From: SZUA-36 sp963753105
GTDB lineage: Bacteria; Pseudomonadota; Gammaproteobacteria; Xanthomonadales; SZUA-36
Reading direction: 5' to 3'
Length of the DNA stretch: 64,000 bases
Assembly: GCA_963753105.1 (NCBI GenBank)
Contig: CAVWBD010000004.1
Coordinates: 1 to 64,000 of the forward strand
Below the pieces are notes generated by a model. That model made no database searches and was not told the DNA's origin. It saw nothing but the letters and a program-made list of their open reading frames with translations. The position numbers and the translations under genes are program-made. Shown here in pieces: positions 63,981 through 64,000 of this stretch. Numbering within the stretch: position 1 is the stretch's first letter; every line of letters begins with the position of its first letter.

Positions 63981-64000
63981 ATAATCCAAAACGCCGCATA
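63977..64000 (+). CDS. hisB: Start of hisB (partial, runs off right edge)
   Basis: The ATG at 63977 overlaps the hisC stop and encodes MNNPKRRI before the edge. The position in the operon and the sequence fit the N-terminus of the bifunctional HisB (histidinol-phosphatase/imidazoleglycerol-phosphate dehydratase). Only eight codons are visible. Confidence 0.55.

Overview
The window looks like a chromosomal segment of an uncultured gammaproteobacterium with a versatile anaerobic, heme-rich respiratory chain. The evidence is an E. coli-type frdABCD operon, a yerC-hisG-hisD-hisC-hisB order, REP/BIME repeats with a RAYT transposase, and about fifteen c-type cytochrome genes. No rRNA, tRNA or CRISPR array is visible. 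Many genes, including ordinary housekeeping ones (hisD, hisC, hemY), are split by single-base frameshifts. This suggests residual indel errors in the assembly rather than wholesale pseudogenisation, so broken genes are reported as one locus each.

Layout. 1-6.2 kb (minus strand): a candidate porin-cytochrome conduit made of small triheme/tetraheme cytochromes, an outer-membrane beta-barrel and NHL-repeat proteins. 6.4-8.1 kb: a TPR lipoprotein and a UPF0104 membrane protein. 8.1-18.2 kb: BIME arrays interleaved with two higBA-type toxin-antitoxin pairs, a glycosyltransferase, several cytochromes, and an IS110 element inserted exactly in a REP. The guide loops of that element's bridge RNA can be read by eye. 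18.2-23.9 kb: a nonaheme cytochrome/cytochrome b fusion, divergent from two response regulators and a nonaheme cytochrome plus cytochrome b pair, with a consensus sigma-54 promoter and paired upstream palindromes between them. 23.9-25.2 kb: a RAYT gene between its own REP clusters. 25.2-29.6 kb: an NtrC-type regulator, a sensor kinase with periplasmic c-heme motifs, and hemY, with overlapping ends.

30.0-33.8 kb: a c-type cytochrome, a decaheme MtrA/DmsE-type cytochrome and an MtrB-type barrel. 34.0-38.0 kb: frdABCD followed by rquA, which points to rhodoquinol-dependent fumarate reduction. 38.0-41.0 kb: hairpin-rich DNA, then two DUF1538 membrane proteins, a PII-like protein and a CBS protein. 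41.2-47.1 kb: an octaheme tetrathionate reductase-family enzyme, a multiheme cytochrome/cytochrome b fusion, and YeeE-type transporters with a rhodanese domain lacking its catalytic cysteine. The mtrA, frdA and otr loci each carry a TTGA-N6-TCAA (FNR/ANR-type) box upstream, so they are probably one anoxia regulon. 47.1-60.0 kb: accessory and housekeeping genes (Lnt homologue, SnoaL-like protein, IPTL-CTERM protein, cyanophycin synthetase-like enzyme, XdhC/MocA pair, LemA/DUF2207 pair, GIY-YIG). 60.3-64.0 kb: the start of the histidine operon, running off the right edge.

Together the genes describe an inner-membrane quinone pool (probably including rhodoquinone) feeding periplasmic multiheme cytochromes and outer-membrane conduits, under FNR-type and sigma-54/heme-sensor control. 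A highly active REP/RAYT/IS110 repeat ecology has been laid down between the genes.
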